Below are positions 1 to 7,255 of a stretch of 20,330 bases of DNA, one piece after another (the first letter of the stretch is position 1; each line of letters starts with the position of its first letter). The notes under the pieces are model-generated. The model did no database searches. It was not told where the DNA came from and worked only from the letters and a program-made list of their open reading frames with translations. Source of the DNA: Bacteroidota bacterium (lineage in GTDB: Bacteria; Bacteroidota; Bacteroidia; Chitinophagales; Chitinophagaceae); NCBI GenBank assembly GCA_023433265.1, contig JAEZDR010000088.1:1-20330 (forward strand), written 5' to 3'. Both the position numbers and the translations under genes were made by a program.

Positions 1-636
1 TCTGTGGCTAAAAACATGAACGATCTTCCTGAGTCCATCAGGCACCTGGCAAAAGGAGGTGGCAGCTTAACAGCGCTTCCGATCATTGAAACGCAGGCGG
101 GTGACGTATCAGCTTATATCCCAACGAATGTTATCTCAATCACTGACGGACAGATATTCCTTGAGGGCAACCTCTTCAATGCTGGTATCCGCCCAGCCAT
201 AAACGTAGGTATATCGGTAAGCCGCGTGGGTGGTAATGCGCAGATTAAGTCAATGAAAAAGGTAGCAGGTACCTTAAAACTTGACCAGGCGCTTTACCGC
301 GAGTTGGAAGCCTTCTCAAAGTTTGGTGGCGACCTTGATGCTGCTACCAAGAGTGTAATCGACAAAGGTGCCCGTAACGTAGAAATTCTTAAGCAGCCTC
401 AATACTCTCCTTACAGCGTGGAAAAGCAGGTGGCTATTATTTACCTGGGTACACAAGGTTTGTTGCGTGAAGTACCGGTAAACAAGGTAAAGGCTTTTGA
501 ACAGCAATTCCTCCTGGAAATGGAACAAAAGCACCCTGAAATACTTGGTGAGTTTAAAAAGGGCAATCTTCCCGAAGACGGACTTAACAAAATGACCGAA
601 TTAGCTAAAGGTATTATGTCGCATTTTAAGAAGTAA
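1..636 (+). CDS. atpA: ATP synthase F1 subunit alpha, C-terminal part (5' end outside window)
   Basis: This is the 3' portion of the alpha subunit of F1Fo ATP synthase, the non-catalytic nucleotide-binding subunit alternating with beta in the cytoplasmic F1 head. The frame is open to the left edge, so about 211 of an expected 520-odd residues are present and the real start lies outside. The segments GGGSLTALPIIETQAGD, VISITDGQIFLE and GISVSRVGG are near-invariant in AtpA; the Arg of VSRVGG is the arginine finger that reaches into the beta catalytic site. The all-helical C-terminal domain follows and ends in SHFKK with a TAA stop. A residue stretch ahead of GGGSLTALP (ESIRHLAK) looks like the short insert found in Bacteroidota alpha subunits. 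The gene ends directly before an intrinsic terminator, and atpG does not follow it here. Identification is very secure. Confidence 0.97.
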   Translation, partial: SVAKNMNDLPESIRHLAKGGGSLTALPIIETQAGDVSAYIPTNVISITDGQIFLEGNLFNAGIRPAINVGISVSRVGGNAQIKSMKKVAGTLKLDQALYRELEAFSKFGGDLDAATKSVIDKGARNVEILKQPQYSPYSVEKQVAIIYLGTQGLLREVPVNKVKAFEQQFLLEMEQKHPEILGEFKKGNLPEDGLNKMTELAKGIMSHFKK

Positions 637-660
637 TAACTTAACTGTCAATATTAAAGC

Positions 661-684
661 GGCCACCCTATGGTGGCCTTTTTT
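661..684 (+). terminator. Rho-independent terminator after atpA
   Basis: A perfect 7-bp inverted repeat (GGCCACC at 661-667 and GGTGGCC at 672-678) closes a four-base loop and is followed by six T residues at 679-684. It begins 25 bases after the atpA stop codon, the position expected for the end of the atp transcript. On the minus strand the hairpin is not followed by a T run, so it is not an obvious terminator for the convergent kinase gene. Confidence 0.9.
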
Positions 685-817
685 AGTCATTTGGATGCAT
701 TTTTTATACGTCCCAATAGCATTTCTGCTCCCCAGTATCGTCGGTTGCATCTCCAACCCTTCTCTTATGCCTCTCTTACAATACTCTTATTTTCCTATGT
801 AGTTTTCGGGGCATTAC

Positions 818-2302
818 TTAAGTACTGTTACCAGCATCGGCTGGCGTAACAGGCAAGCTAACAAAAAACGTTGTACCCTGCCCTTTTTCGCTCTCCGCCC
901 AGATGCTTCCACCATGCGCCTGAATTATCTGGCAGGAAATGTAAAGCCCAAGCCCCAGACCGCCCGTTTGCTTTTTTGTTTCATCTATCCTGAAGAAACG
1001 ATCGAATATTTGAGCCAGGTATTCCTTTGGTATACCAGGTCCTTCGTCCTTCACACTAAGCACCACATTGCCATCTTCAATTGAAGACTTAACAACAACC
1101 TGACTACCTCGGGGGGAGTATTTTACAGCATTTGAGAGTAAGTTATCCAGAACCTGTTCAATTCGGTGTTTATCCCCATTAACGCAAGCAATTGCGTTGT
1201 TTATTAAAATAAGCCTGTGGTGTTTACTCAGGTGGACAGCTGCTTCCAACGCATCGTGAACTACTTTATCGAACGAGAAATCCTTCTTATTGTATAATAA
1301 ATGCCCACTAGATATTTTGCTCACGTCAAGCAAGTCACCTATCAATCTTTCCAACCGCCTTACCTGGTCTTCTTGTTTTTTCAAAACCAGAAGCTGCCCG
1401 TCCTCTACCTCTCTTTGTAAAAGCTGATTGTAGGCTTTTATGCTGGTAAGGGGCGTTTTGAGTTCATGGCTGGCAATTGATAAGAAATCGTCTTTCTGCC
1501 TATCCAACTTCCGTTGATGTACAAGTTCATAAACACTTTTAGATAGCTCATCTTCCAGTTGCTTCCGGGAGGTAATATCTGTTATGAAAGCAATGAACAA
1601 CCAATTCTCATCTTCCTTTACCCCACTGATAGTTAGGGCAATCATGATGCGTTGGTTACTTGCCGTTATCGCCGGCACTTCCACCGTTTTATTTAAAATA
1701 GCGCCTTCCCCTGTTTTCAAAAAATGGCTTAGGCCCCGTATATGTGCTTCCCGATATTCCTCCGGGATAATGAGACTGTAAATTAGCCTTCCCCTTGCGA
1801 ACGCAGCAGTAAAGCCAAAAACTTCTTCTGCTTTAGGATTCCATTCTACAACCCTGTTATTTGCGTCAATGGTAATGATTGCGTCGGGTGCGTTCTGATA
1901 GATGGTCTGCAAGCGCTTTTCGTTAACCTTAACGTGGAACTGCGTTTGAACCTTTTCAGTCACATTCCTGAATATCGCCCTTGTATATACCTGCTCTCCC
2001 GATTCGATATATTCAATCGAGCCCTCCACAAAAATTTCCTCACGTTTTGTATTAAGCAAAACAGTAGAAATTTCGCTTCTTGACTTTAGTCTTAAGGTGT
2101 CCTCACGCACCGATAAATAGTAGTCCTTGAAGTCCGGTCTGATAAAATCCCATATTGGTTTCCCCAACGCTTCCTCTTCCGAACATTGCATTACCTTAAC
2201 CCATGAAGGATTCACTTTCACTAATTGCCCGTTCAAGGCCACAATCTGGATAAGATCGTTGCTCTTATCGAAAAGATCTCTATACCAAGTACTTTCAGAC
2301 AT
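818..2302 (-). CDS. Soluble PAS-PAS sensor histidine kinase
   Basis: A 494-residue two-component sensor kinase that would autophosphorylate on His and pass phosphate to a response regulator. Domain order: PAS around residues 5-118, a second PAS around 125-248, a short coiled linker, HisKA around 270-335 with the H-box SHELKTPL (His279), and an HATPase domain around 370-487. The HATPase domain carries an N-box (IEQVLDNLLSNAVKY, Asn391), G1 (DEGPGIP, 419-425) and G2 (GGLGLGL, 447-453). All core catalytic motifs are intact. No signal peptide or membrane segment is visible, so it is probably cytoplasmic and senses an internal cue through its PAS domains. The gene is convergent with atpA and divergent from pssA. 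No response regulator lies next to it, so it is an orphan here. The ATG at 2300-2302 opens directly into the first PAS domain; the Shine-Dalgarno signal is weak. Cognate signal and partner are unknown. Confidence 0.92.
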   Translation of the reverse strand: MSESTWYRDLFDKSNDLIQIVALNGQLVKVNPSWVKVMQCSEEEALGKPIWDFIRPDFKDYYLSVREDTLRLKSRSEISTVLLNTKREEIFVEGSIEYIESGEQVYTRAIFRNVTEKVQTQFHVKVNEKRLQTIYQNAPDAIITIDANNRVVEWNPKAEEVFGFTAAFARGRLIYSLIIPEEYREAHIRGLSHFLKTGEGAILNKTVEVPAITASNQRIMIALTISGVKEDENWLFIAFITDITSRKQLEDELSKSVYELVHQRKLDRQKDDFLSIASHELKTPLTSIKAYNQLLQREVEDGQLLVLKKQEDQVRRLERLIGDLLDVSKISSGHLLYNKKDFSFDKVVHDALEAAVHLSKHHRLILINNAIACVNGDKHRIEQVLDNLLSNAVKYSPRGSQVVVKSSIEDGNVVLSVKDEGPGIPKEYLAQIFDRFFRIDETKKQTGGLGLGLYISCQIIQAHGGSIWAESEKGQGTTFFVSLPVTPADAGNST

Positions 2303-2423
2303 TCGGAGCTTTGCTTCGATAAAACATCAAAAAAGGTGCTATATTCATTTAACAACCCATGATTTCCAGTTATTTCCTTTAATCAACAGTAAGTCGCACA
2401 TTTGCACCACCACAGTTTAAGCG
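2303..2423. promoter_or_regulatory. Divergent intergenic region between histidine kinase and pssA
   Basis: This 121-base gap separates the divergent starts of the kinase (minus) and pssA (plus) and must hold both promoters if neither gene has a distant start. CACATTTG at 2397-2404 is one base off the Bacteroidota -7 element TAnnTTTG, 20 bases before the pssA start, but no matching -33 TTG is placed correctly. No confident box can be assigned for either direction, and no operator-like inverted repeat stands out. The call rests on gene layout only. Confidence 0.4.
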
Positions 2424-3188
2424 ATGAAACATATTCCAAACGTATTTACGCTTCTCAATCTCTTCTTTGGCTGTTTAGCTATCGTATCTACCCTGCAACC
2501 AGGGCTCACAAGTGTTGTAGATGACAATGGAAGTGGCTTTGTCGGCCTGCCGGAGAATATTGTTATGGCGTCTGCTTTTATAGCAATCGCTGCAGTAATT
2601 GATTTCCTGGATGGTTTTGTTGCCAGGCTATTGAAAGCGAGTTCTGATTTAGGAAGACAGTTAGACTCATTGGCCGATGTCGTAAGTTTCGGCGTCGCCC
2701 CTGGTGTGATCATATTCCAGTTTCTACGCTTATCGTTTGCGCAACAAGAAGGCGGCCTAGATGTGTCTACTGCCTGGTTGATGCCCGCGTTTATTGTTCC
2801 TTGCGCTGCGGCATTCAGGCTAGGACGGTTCAACCTGGATACCTCGACCTCCACGTGGTTTAAAGGATTGCCAGTTCCAATGGTCGGGATGCTTGTCGCA
2901 TCATTCCCTCTTATCTACTGGTTCAGTTTAAATGAAACCGCTCTTAGCATTTTGGGTAAAACCTGGTTTTGGTATTTTATTATTGCCCTTTGTTCCTACC
3001 TAATGATTTCGACCATACCTATGCTTTCATTGAAGCTGAAAGGATTATCAATGAGAACATTGATGCCTGTTCTGATTATACTTATCATTGGCATAGCTGC
3101 AGCATTGCTCACAGGATGGTTAGCCATTCCAGTTGTCTTTGCTGCATACATAATAATATCTTTGGCCTTTAAACCCAATAATAGATGA
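2424..3188 (+). CDS. pssA: CDP-diacylglycerol--serine O-phosphatidyltransferase
   Basis: This integral membrane enzyme transfers a phosphatidyl group from CDP-diacylglycerol to L-serine, the committed step toward phosphatidylethanolamine. The CDP-alcohol phosphotransferase signature is complete: Asp60, Asp63-Gly64, Ala67-Arg68, then Gly77, Asp81 and Asp85 (DG-x2-AR-x8-G-x3-D-x3-D). The N-terminus (MKHIPNVFTLLNLFFG) is typical of PssA, where the PN-x-FT-x-LN pattern leads into the first membrane helix. Several further hydrophobic helices follow, including around residues 46-62, 88-102, 147-163, 178-195 and 212-246. At 254 residues the length is normal. The ATG at 2424 is chosen because the conserved N-terminus begins there. 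The stop codon overlaps the purS start by four bases (ATGA), so the two are surely co-transcribed. PgsA-type enzymes share the signature, but the N-terminal pattern and purS linkage favour PssA. Confidence 0.92.
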   Translation: MKHIPNVFTLLNLFFGCLAIVSTLQPGLTSVVDDNGSGFVGLPENIVMASAFIAIAAVIDFLDGFVARLLKASSDLGRQLDSLADVVSFGVAPGVIIFQFLRLSFAQQEGGLDVSTAWLMPAFIVPCAAAFRLGRFNLDTSTSTWFKGLPVPMVGMLVASFPLIYWFSLNETALSILGKTWFWYFIIALCSYLMISTIPMLSLKLKGLSMRTLMPVLIILIIGIAAALLTGWLAIPVVFAAYIIISLAFKPNNR

Positions 3189-3433
3189 CCTACCATGTAC
3201 AAATAAAAATAATGCCTCTTAAAGATCTATTGGATCCCCAGGGAAAAGCCGTTCTAGGGGGCCTACATAACCTGAGCCTGCAAGGTGTTCGGGATGTGAG
3301 GGTTGGCAAGCACATTACATTGGATGTGGAAGCTACAGACGAGGTGCAGGCAAAGCAAATAGCAGATGACGCCTGTAAGAAACTCCTGGCAAACCCTGTA
3401 ATGGAGTTTTACGAAATTGAAATGGTAAACTAA
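3185..3433 (+). CDS. purS: Phosphoribosylformylglycinamidine synthase subunit PurS
   Basis: PurS is the small non-catalytic subunit of the three-part FGAM synthase (PurS, PurQ, PurL), which converts FGAR, glutamine and ATP to FGAM in de novo purine synthesis; it helps couple glutaminase and synthase sites. The 82 residues match the usual length of about 80. The pattern DPQGKAVLGGL near residue 17 and the later G-V-x-D-V-R-V-G-K motif (residues 34-42), together with a beta-alpha-beta-beta-alpha-beta layout, are characteristic. The ATG at 3185 overlaps the pssA stop by four bases; a later in-frame ATG (residue 10) would remove the first beta strand and is unlikely. Its presence implies the organism uses the small PurL plus PurQ form; neither gene is in this window. 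Confidence 0.9.
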   Translation: MTYHVQIKIMPLKDLLDPQGKAVLGGLHNLSLQGVRDVRVGKHITLDVEATDEVQAKQIADDACKKLLANPVMEFYEIEMVN

Positions 3434-3465
3434 GGCTGTACAAGCGTACAAAAAAACAGGAAGCT

Positions 3466-4134
3466 TTGTTATACATCGTACCCACGCCCGTTGGAAATCT
3501 AAAAGATATCACGTTGCGGGCACTTGATGTATTGAAGGAAGTTGACCTGATTCTTTGTGAAGACACCCGTACGTCCTCAAAGCTATTAAATCATTATGGC
3601 ATTAGTAAGCCACTACTGCCATATCATCAACACAACGAGCATAAGGTTTACCTGAGATTTGCAGACGAACTGGCTTCAGGAAGAACTATGGCTCTTGTAA
3701 CCGATGCTGGTACTCCGGGTATCTCAGACCCAGCTTTCTTGCTTGTAAGAGAGTGCGTCACACGGAATATTAAAGTGGAATGTTTACCGGGAGCAACAGC
3801 TTTTGTTCCTGCGCTGGTCAACAGTGGCCTACCCATAAACAAGTTTGTCTTTGAAGGCTTCTTGCCTTTAAAGAAAGGCAGGCAAACTTTATTGAAAAAA
3901 CTTGCAGAAGAAGAAAGGACGATGGTTTTTTACGAGAGCCCGGTAAGGTTGGTAAAAACTCTGGAAGAATTGGCATCCTACCTCGGTGCAGAGCGGCAAT
4001 GCTGTGTTACACGTGAACTCTCCAAGCTGTTTGAAGAGAACAAACGAGGCACCTTGTCTGAAGTTGCTGATCACTTCAAACAAAAAACCGTCAAGGGAGA
4101 AATTGTGCTAGTAGTAGGGGGAAAAAGTGAATAG
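3466..4134 (+). CDS. rsmI: 16S rRNA (cytidine(1402)-2'-O)-methyltransferase RsmI, TTG start
   Basis: RsmI uses S-adenosylmethionine to 2'-O-methylate C1402 of 16S rRNA in the ribosomal P site. The protein has the SAM-dependent tetrapyrrole-methylase (SPOUT-like class III) fold: LYIVPTPVGNL at residues 2-12, CEDTRTS at 31-37, the glycine-rich DAGTPGISDP loop at 80-89, then CLPGATA at 106-112 and FEGFLP at 129-134. At 222 residues it lacks the C-terminal extension of the 286-residue E. coli protein, which is common in Bacteroidota. The start is TTG at 3466: the conserved N-terminus begins exactly here, an in-frame TGA lies upstream at 3418-3420, and no ATG or GTG falls between. AGGAAG at 3458-3463 is a plausible ribosome site though close to the start. 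It lies 32 bases after purS and is probably in the same transcript. Confidence 0.93.
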   Translation: MLYIVPTPVGNLKDITLRALDVLKEVDLILCEDTRTSSKLLNHYGISKPLLPYHQHNEHKVYLRFADELASGRTMALVTDAGTPGISDPAFLLVRECVTRNIKVECLPGATAFVPALVNSGLPINKFVFEGFLPLKKGRQTLLKKLAEEERTMVFYESPVRLVKTLEELASYLGAERQCCVTRELSKLFEENKRGTLSEVADHFKQKTVKGEIVLVVGGKSE

Positions 4135-4253
4135 TGAGATGATTGTTAGAGAGAGAGCGTACCATTTCTTTGAAAATGCGAGCGCGTGGGACTAGTCAGA
4201 ATGTCGAGGGGATTTCGATAGGCCATGCGGGAAACCTAATCAAAACAAATTGT

Positions 4254-4775
4254 TTACCTATGGTTGTTTTTCAACCATTCCACCACCTTGGGAAATGCAA
4301 TAGTAAACCAGGCAGTGTAGTTAGCTGGCTCTTCAGTTAATTGAGTTTCTATTTGTTCAACGGGTACATAGCGTGTACTCATTACTTCGGAGGGATTAGG
4401 GAATAAATTTCCGTTATATTCACCAATAAGGACGTGATCAAACTCGTGCTCTGTTAACCCATTATCAAACGAGGCTTTGTAAATAAAAGAGAATATAGGC
4501 TTTAGGGTAGTAGTGAAGCCAAGTTCTTCCTGTAACCTACGTACGGCAGCAGACTCAACGCTTTCTCCTGGTTTGGGATGGCTACAACAGGCGTTAGTCC
4601 AAAGCGAGGGGCTGTGGTATTTTGATAATGCTCTTTGTTGCAGTAGCATATCCTTCTTTTCGTTGAAAATAAACACACTGAAAGCACGATGTAGTACGGC
4701 CTTTTGGTGGGCTTCCATTTTCTCCATCACGCCCAGTTCCTCATCCTGTTCATTTACCAATACTACATGATCCAT
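4254..4775 (-). CDS. idi: Isopentenyl-diphosphate delta-isomerase, type I
   Basis: This Nudix-fold enzyme interconverts IPP and DMAPP, balancing the precursors of polyprenyl carriers, quinones and carotenoids. Aligned with the E. coli enzyme, the metal ligands are present: His23 and His29 (E. coli His25, His32), His66 in the TNACCSHP motif, and Glu109 and Glu111 in TEHEFDH. The catalytic cysteine corresponds to Cys64 and the second acid to Glu111. A Nudix-like helix (GESVESAAVRRLQEELG, 70-86) is clear. The length of 173 residues is normal for a bacterial type I enzyme. It is the last gene of the long minus-strand polysaccharide run, starting only 9 bases after the rfbA stop. This suggests, but does not prove, a link with supply of the lipid carrier on which repeat units are assembled. 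No terminator is evident after it. Confidence 0.93.
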   Translation of the reverse strand: MDHVVLVNEQDEELGVMEKMEAHQKAVLHRAFSVFIFNEKKDMLLQQRALSKYHSPSLWTNACCSHPKPGESVESAAVRRLQEELGFTTTLKPIFSFIYKASFDNGLTEHEFDHVLIGEYNGNLFPNPSEVMSTRYVPVEQIETQLTEEPANYTAWFTIAFPKVVEWLKNNHR

Positions 4776-4784
4776 GATACCCGT

Positions 4785-5645
4785 TTACAGTCTTATTTGT
4801 CTCAAGTATTCTCCATAACCACTCTTGCTGTACTTGTCTGCGAGCAGTTGAAGTTGGTCGTGGTCAATAAATCCCTTTCGGTAAGCTACTTCTTCGATGC
4901 ACCCTATTTTATGCCCTTGTCGCTTTTCAATTACCCTAACAAACTCAGAAGCGTCGCTAAGCGAATCAAAAGTGCCGGTATCGAGCCAGGCAGTTCCCCT
5001 ATCCATAATCCCCACGTGAAGCTTCCTGTTTTCGAGATAAACACGGTTCACATCAGTTATTTCGTATTCTCCCCTTTTTGACGGTTTAATACTTTTTGCA
5101 ATGTTCACCACCTCGTTGTCATAGAAGTAGAGGCCAGGAACAGCATAGTTTGATTTTGGTGCAGCAGGCTTTTCTTCAATAGATACTGCCATTTTATTCT
5201 CATCAAACGCAACAACGCCATAGCGTTCAGGATCACTTACTTCATAGGCAAATATCGCTGCGCCATCTACATTGTTAAATGAGGATACCAGGTTTGTAAA
5301 ACCTGAACCATAGAAAATATTATCACCTAATATTAGAGAGGCTTTGTCATTGCCGATAAATTGCTCGCCTATTACAAATGCCTGAGCCAGCCCATTCGGA
5401 ACATGCTGCAAAGCATAACAAAAGTTGCATCCAACTTCACTACCATCTCCCAACAGCCGTTTAAACTGGTCAGCATCCTCAGGTGTAGTTATAATGAGGA
5501 CATCCTTTATCCCTGCAAGCATGAGAACCGATAATGGATAATATATCATCGGCTTATCATAAATAGGCATTAGCTGCTTGGAAATAGCTTTTGTGATGGG
5601 GTATAAACGGGTACCAGACCCTCCTGCCAGTATAATTCCTTTCAT
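4785..5645 (-). CDS. rfbA: Glucose-1-phosphate thymidylyltransferase
   Basis: RfbA (RmlA) forms dTDP-glucose from dTTP and glucose 1-phosphate, the entry step to dTDP-6-deoxyhexoses. The nucleotidyltransferase signature GGSGTRLYPIT (residues 8-18), the acidic metal site in LGDNIFYG (106-113), the EEKP motif (157-160) and WLDTGT (220-225) are all present. The start was moved inside the open frame, which runs back to 5708, to the ATG at 5643-5645, because RfbA proteins begin MKGIILAGG. This gives 286 residues, the normal length, and puts the start one base after the rfbC stop. The extra 21 codons of the longer frame would lie entirely inside rfbC. It is the only nucleotidyltransferase in the operon; the GDP-mannose pyrophosphorylase needed for Gmd is not here. 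Confidence 0.96.
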   Translation of the reverse strand: MKGIILAGGSGTRLYPITKAISKQLMPIYDKPMIYYPLSVLMLAGIKDVLIITTPEDADQFKRLLGDGSEVGCNFCYALQHVPNGLAQAFVIGEQFIGNDKASLILGDNIFYGSGFTNLVSSFNNVDGAAIFAYEVSDPERYGVVAFDENKMAVSIEEKPAAPKSNYAVPGLYFYDNEVVNIAKSIKPSKRGEYEITDVNRVYLENRKLHVGIMDRGTAWLDTGTFDSLSDASEFVRVIEKRQGHKIGCIEEVAYRKGFIDHDQLQLLADKYSKSGYGEYLRQIRL

Positions 5646-5646
5646 A

Positions 5647-6198
5647 CTAAAAAAATTCTGTAAGCTGGTTAAGTGTAGGATTAGTCTTGTCTTTATCTGA
5701 CAATACAATATGTTCTGAACCTATCTTCCAGTCAATCTTCAGGTAAGGATCGTTATAAAGTAATCCTCCTTCCGACTGTTTGTTATAATAGTTATCGCAT
5801 TTATAGAAAAAAACACAATGCTCGCTTAGCACAACAAAGCCGTGTGCAAGACCCCGGGGAACAAAAAACTGCGTTCTTGAATCTTCAGAAAGCTCGATTG
5901 AAACATATTCACCAAAAGTGGGTGACTCCTTTCTAAGATCCACCACCACGTCCAGCACCCTGCCTTGAATTACTCGCACCAGCTTTGCCTGAGCCCACTT
6001 GCCCCGCTGAAAATGCAAGCCTCGCAAAACTCCGTATGTAGATCTAGATTGGTTATCCTGCACAAAACTGACATCCAATCCAGTTTCTTTTGTGAATTTT
6101 TCCTTATTAAAGCTCTCGAAGAAGTATCCACGCGGATCTTCAAAAACGCTGTCGTGAATAATATAACAGTCTTTTATTTTAGTAGCCTCTGCCCGCAT
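5647..6198 (-). CDS. rfbC: dTDP-4-dehydrorhamnose 3,5-epimerase
   Basis: RfbC (RmlC) epimerises dTDP-4-keto-6-deoxy-D-glucose at C3 and C5 to give the L-lyxo 4-keto sugar. It is a cytoplasmic cupin dimer. Conserved features visible are the LRGLHFQ motif with the catalytic base His62, Lys72, the FVPRGLAHGF motif (112-121) and Tyr132 and Tyr138, which align with the active-site tyrosines of the Salmonella enzyme. The 183 residues match the family. The gene lies 3 bases after the rfbB stop and 1 base before the rfbA start, so translation is probably coupled. The rfbD reductase that would normally complete L-rhamnose synthesis is not adjacent; usual clusters have all four genes together. Confidence 0.95.
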   Translation of the reverse strand: MRAEATKIKDCYIIHDSVFEDPRGYFFESFNKEKFTKETGLDVSFVQDNQSRSTYGVLRGLHFQRGKWAQAKLVRVIQGRVLDVVVDLRKESPTFGEYVSIELSEDSRTQFFVPRGLAHGFVVLSEHCVFFYKCDNYYNKQSEGGLLYNDPYLKIDWKIGSEHIVLSDKDKTNPTLNQLTEFF

Positions 6199-6201
6199 GT
6201 T

Positions 6202-7254
6202 TTATCTTTCAGCATATTGGGTTTCGTAATACTGTTTATACGCGCCTGATGTAACATTGGTCAACCATTCCTTGTTTTGAAGGTACCAGTCGATTGTTTT
6301 ACTAAGGCCTTCTTCAAAGGTAACTGAAGGCTTCCAGCCAAGCTCTTTATTAAGCTTTGATGCATCTATCGCATAGCGCCAGTCATGCCCAGGTCTGTCC
6401 TTTACATAACTTATCAGTTTCTCACTGTCACCTTCCGGCCTCCCTAGTTTTTCATCCATTAACTTACATAGCAACTTCACTAAATCTATATTCTTCCACT
6501 CATTGAAGCCCCCCACGTTATAAGTATCATGGGTTTTACCAGTGTGAAAAATCACGTCTATTGCTGCAGCATGATCAATAACATACAACCAGTCACGTGT
6601 GTTTTTACCGTCTCCGTAAACAGGAAGCGGCTGATGATTTATAATGTTATTGATAAACAGAGGAATTAACTTTTCAGGAAAATGGTTTGGTCCATAGTTA
6701 TTTGAGCAATTAGAAATAACATAGTTCATTCCATAAGTTTCTCCATAAGCTCGCACAAAATGGTCGGAAGATGCTTTACTGGCTGAATAGGGCGAATTTG
6801 GCGAATAAGGTGTTGTTTCTGTAAAATAGCCTATCTCCCCCAAGGTGCCATACACCTCATCAGTAGACACATGGTAAAACCTGTGCTTACCTAGATCCGC
6901 CTTCCAAAAGTCCTTTGAAACATTTAGAAGGTTTACGGTGCCCACCACGTTCGTATAAATAAAATCCATTGGGGATAGAATCGAACGATCAACATGCGAT
7001 TCTGCGGCTAAGTGGATGACATCAGTAATATCGTGCTTGATAAATATCTCAGTAAGCACCGAGGGCTCCAAAATGTTTGCCCTTTCAAAATGGTAATTAG
7101 AAGCGTCCTCTATGTCCTTCAGGTTCTCCAAGTTACCTGCATAAGTAAGTGCATCCAGGTTAACGATTTTATATGTTGGATATTTCTTTACGAACAAACG
7201 TACAACATGCGAACCTATGAAGCCTGCGCCTCCGGTAATAAGTATTTTCTTCAT
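6202..7254 (-). CDS. rfbB: dTDP-glucose 4,6-dehydratase
   Basis: RfbB (RmlB) is an NAD-dependent extended short-chain dehydrogenase/reductase that converts dTDP-glucose to dTDP-4-keto-6-deoxyglucose. The NAD-binding loop TGGAGFIGSH lies at residues 7-16. The dehydratase active-site triplet Thr-Asp-Glu is in STDEVYG (130-136), and the catalytic Tyr156-x3-Lys160 is in YSASK. Substrate-binding segments NNYGPNHFPEKLIP and DGKNTRDWLYV are also typical. The length of 350 residues is standard. The start ATG at 7252-7254 gives MKKILITGGAGFIG, the conserved N-terminus, and lies one base after the fcl stop. It serves the dTDP branch of the sugar pathway in this operon, with rfbC and rfbA directly downstream. 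Confidence 0.97.
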   Translation of the reverse strand: MKKILITGGAGFIGSHVVRLFVKKYPTYKIVNLDALTYAGNLENLKDIEDASNYHFERANILEPSVLTEIFIKHDITDVIHLAAESHVDRSILSPMDFIYTNVVGTVNLLNVSKDFWKADLGKHRFYHVSTDEVYGTLGEIGYFTETTPYSPNSPYSASKASSDHFVRAYGETYGMNYVISNCSNNYGPNHFPEKLIPLFINNIINHQPLPVYGDGKNTRDWLYVIDHAAAIDVIFHTGKTHDTYNVGGFNEWKNIDLVKLLCKLMDEKLGRPEGDSEKLISYVKDRPGHDWRYAIDASKLNKELGWKPSVTFEEGLSKTIDWYLQNKEWLTNVTSGAYKQYYETQYAER

Positions 7255-7255
7255 T

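Noticed and set aside
2397..2404. CACATTTG as a Bacteroidota -7 promoter element for pssA
   Set aside because: It misses the first T of TAnnTTTG and has no TTG at the expected -33 distance; too weak to list as a promoter.
2417..2854. Open frame of 145 codons on the minus strand opposite pssA
   Set aside because: It lies fully antisense to the well-conserved pssA and its translation has low-complexity, Ser/Thr/Lys-rich character without any domain; it is a shadow frame.
3437..3450. Small inverted repeat TGTAC-AAGC-GTACA between purS and rsmI
   Set aside because: The stem is only 5 bp and is followed by A residues, not T, on the plus strand, so it is not a terminator; too short to call regulatory.
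4243..4255. AT-rich palindrome AAACAAATTGTTT at the end of idi as a possible terminator
   Set aside because: It has only five weak base pairs, overlaps the idi stop codon and lacks a GC-rich stem, so it cannot be supported as a terminator.
4143..4340. Short plus-strand open frame after rsmI
   Set aside because: Its 65 codons run into the 3' end of idi on the other strand and show no recognisable features; likely chance.
5646..5708. Longer N-terminus for rfbA using the frame that opens at 5708
   Set aside because: The extra 21 codons lie inside rfbC, have no homology to RfbA and precede the conserved MKGIILAGG start.
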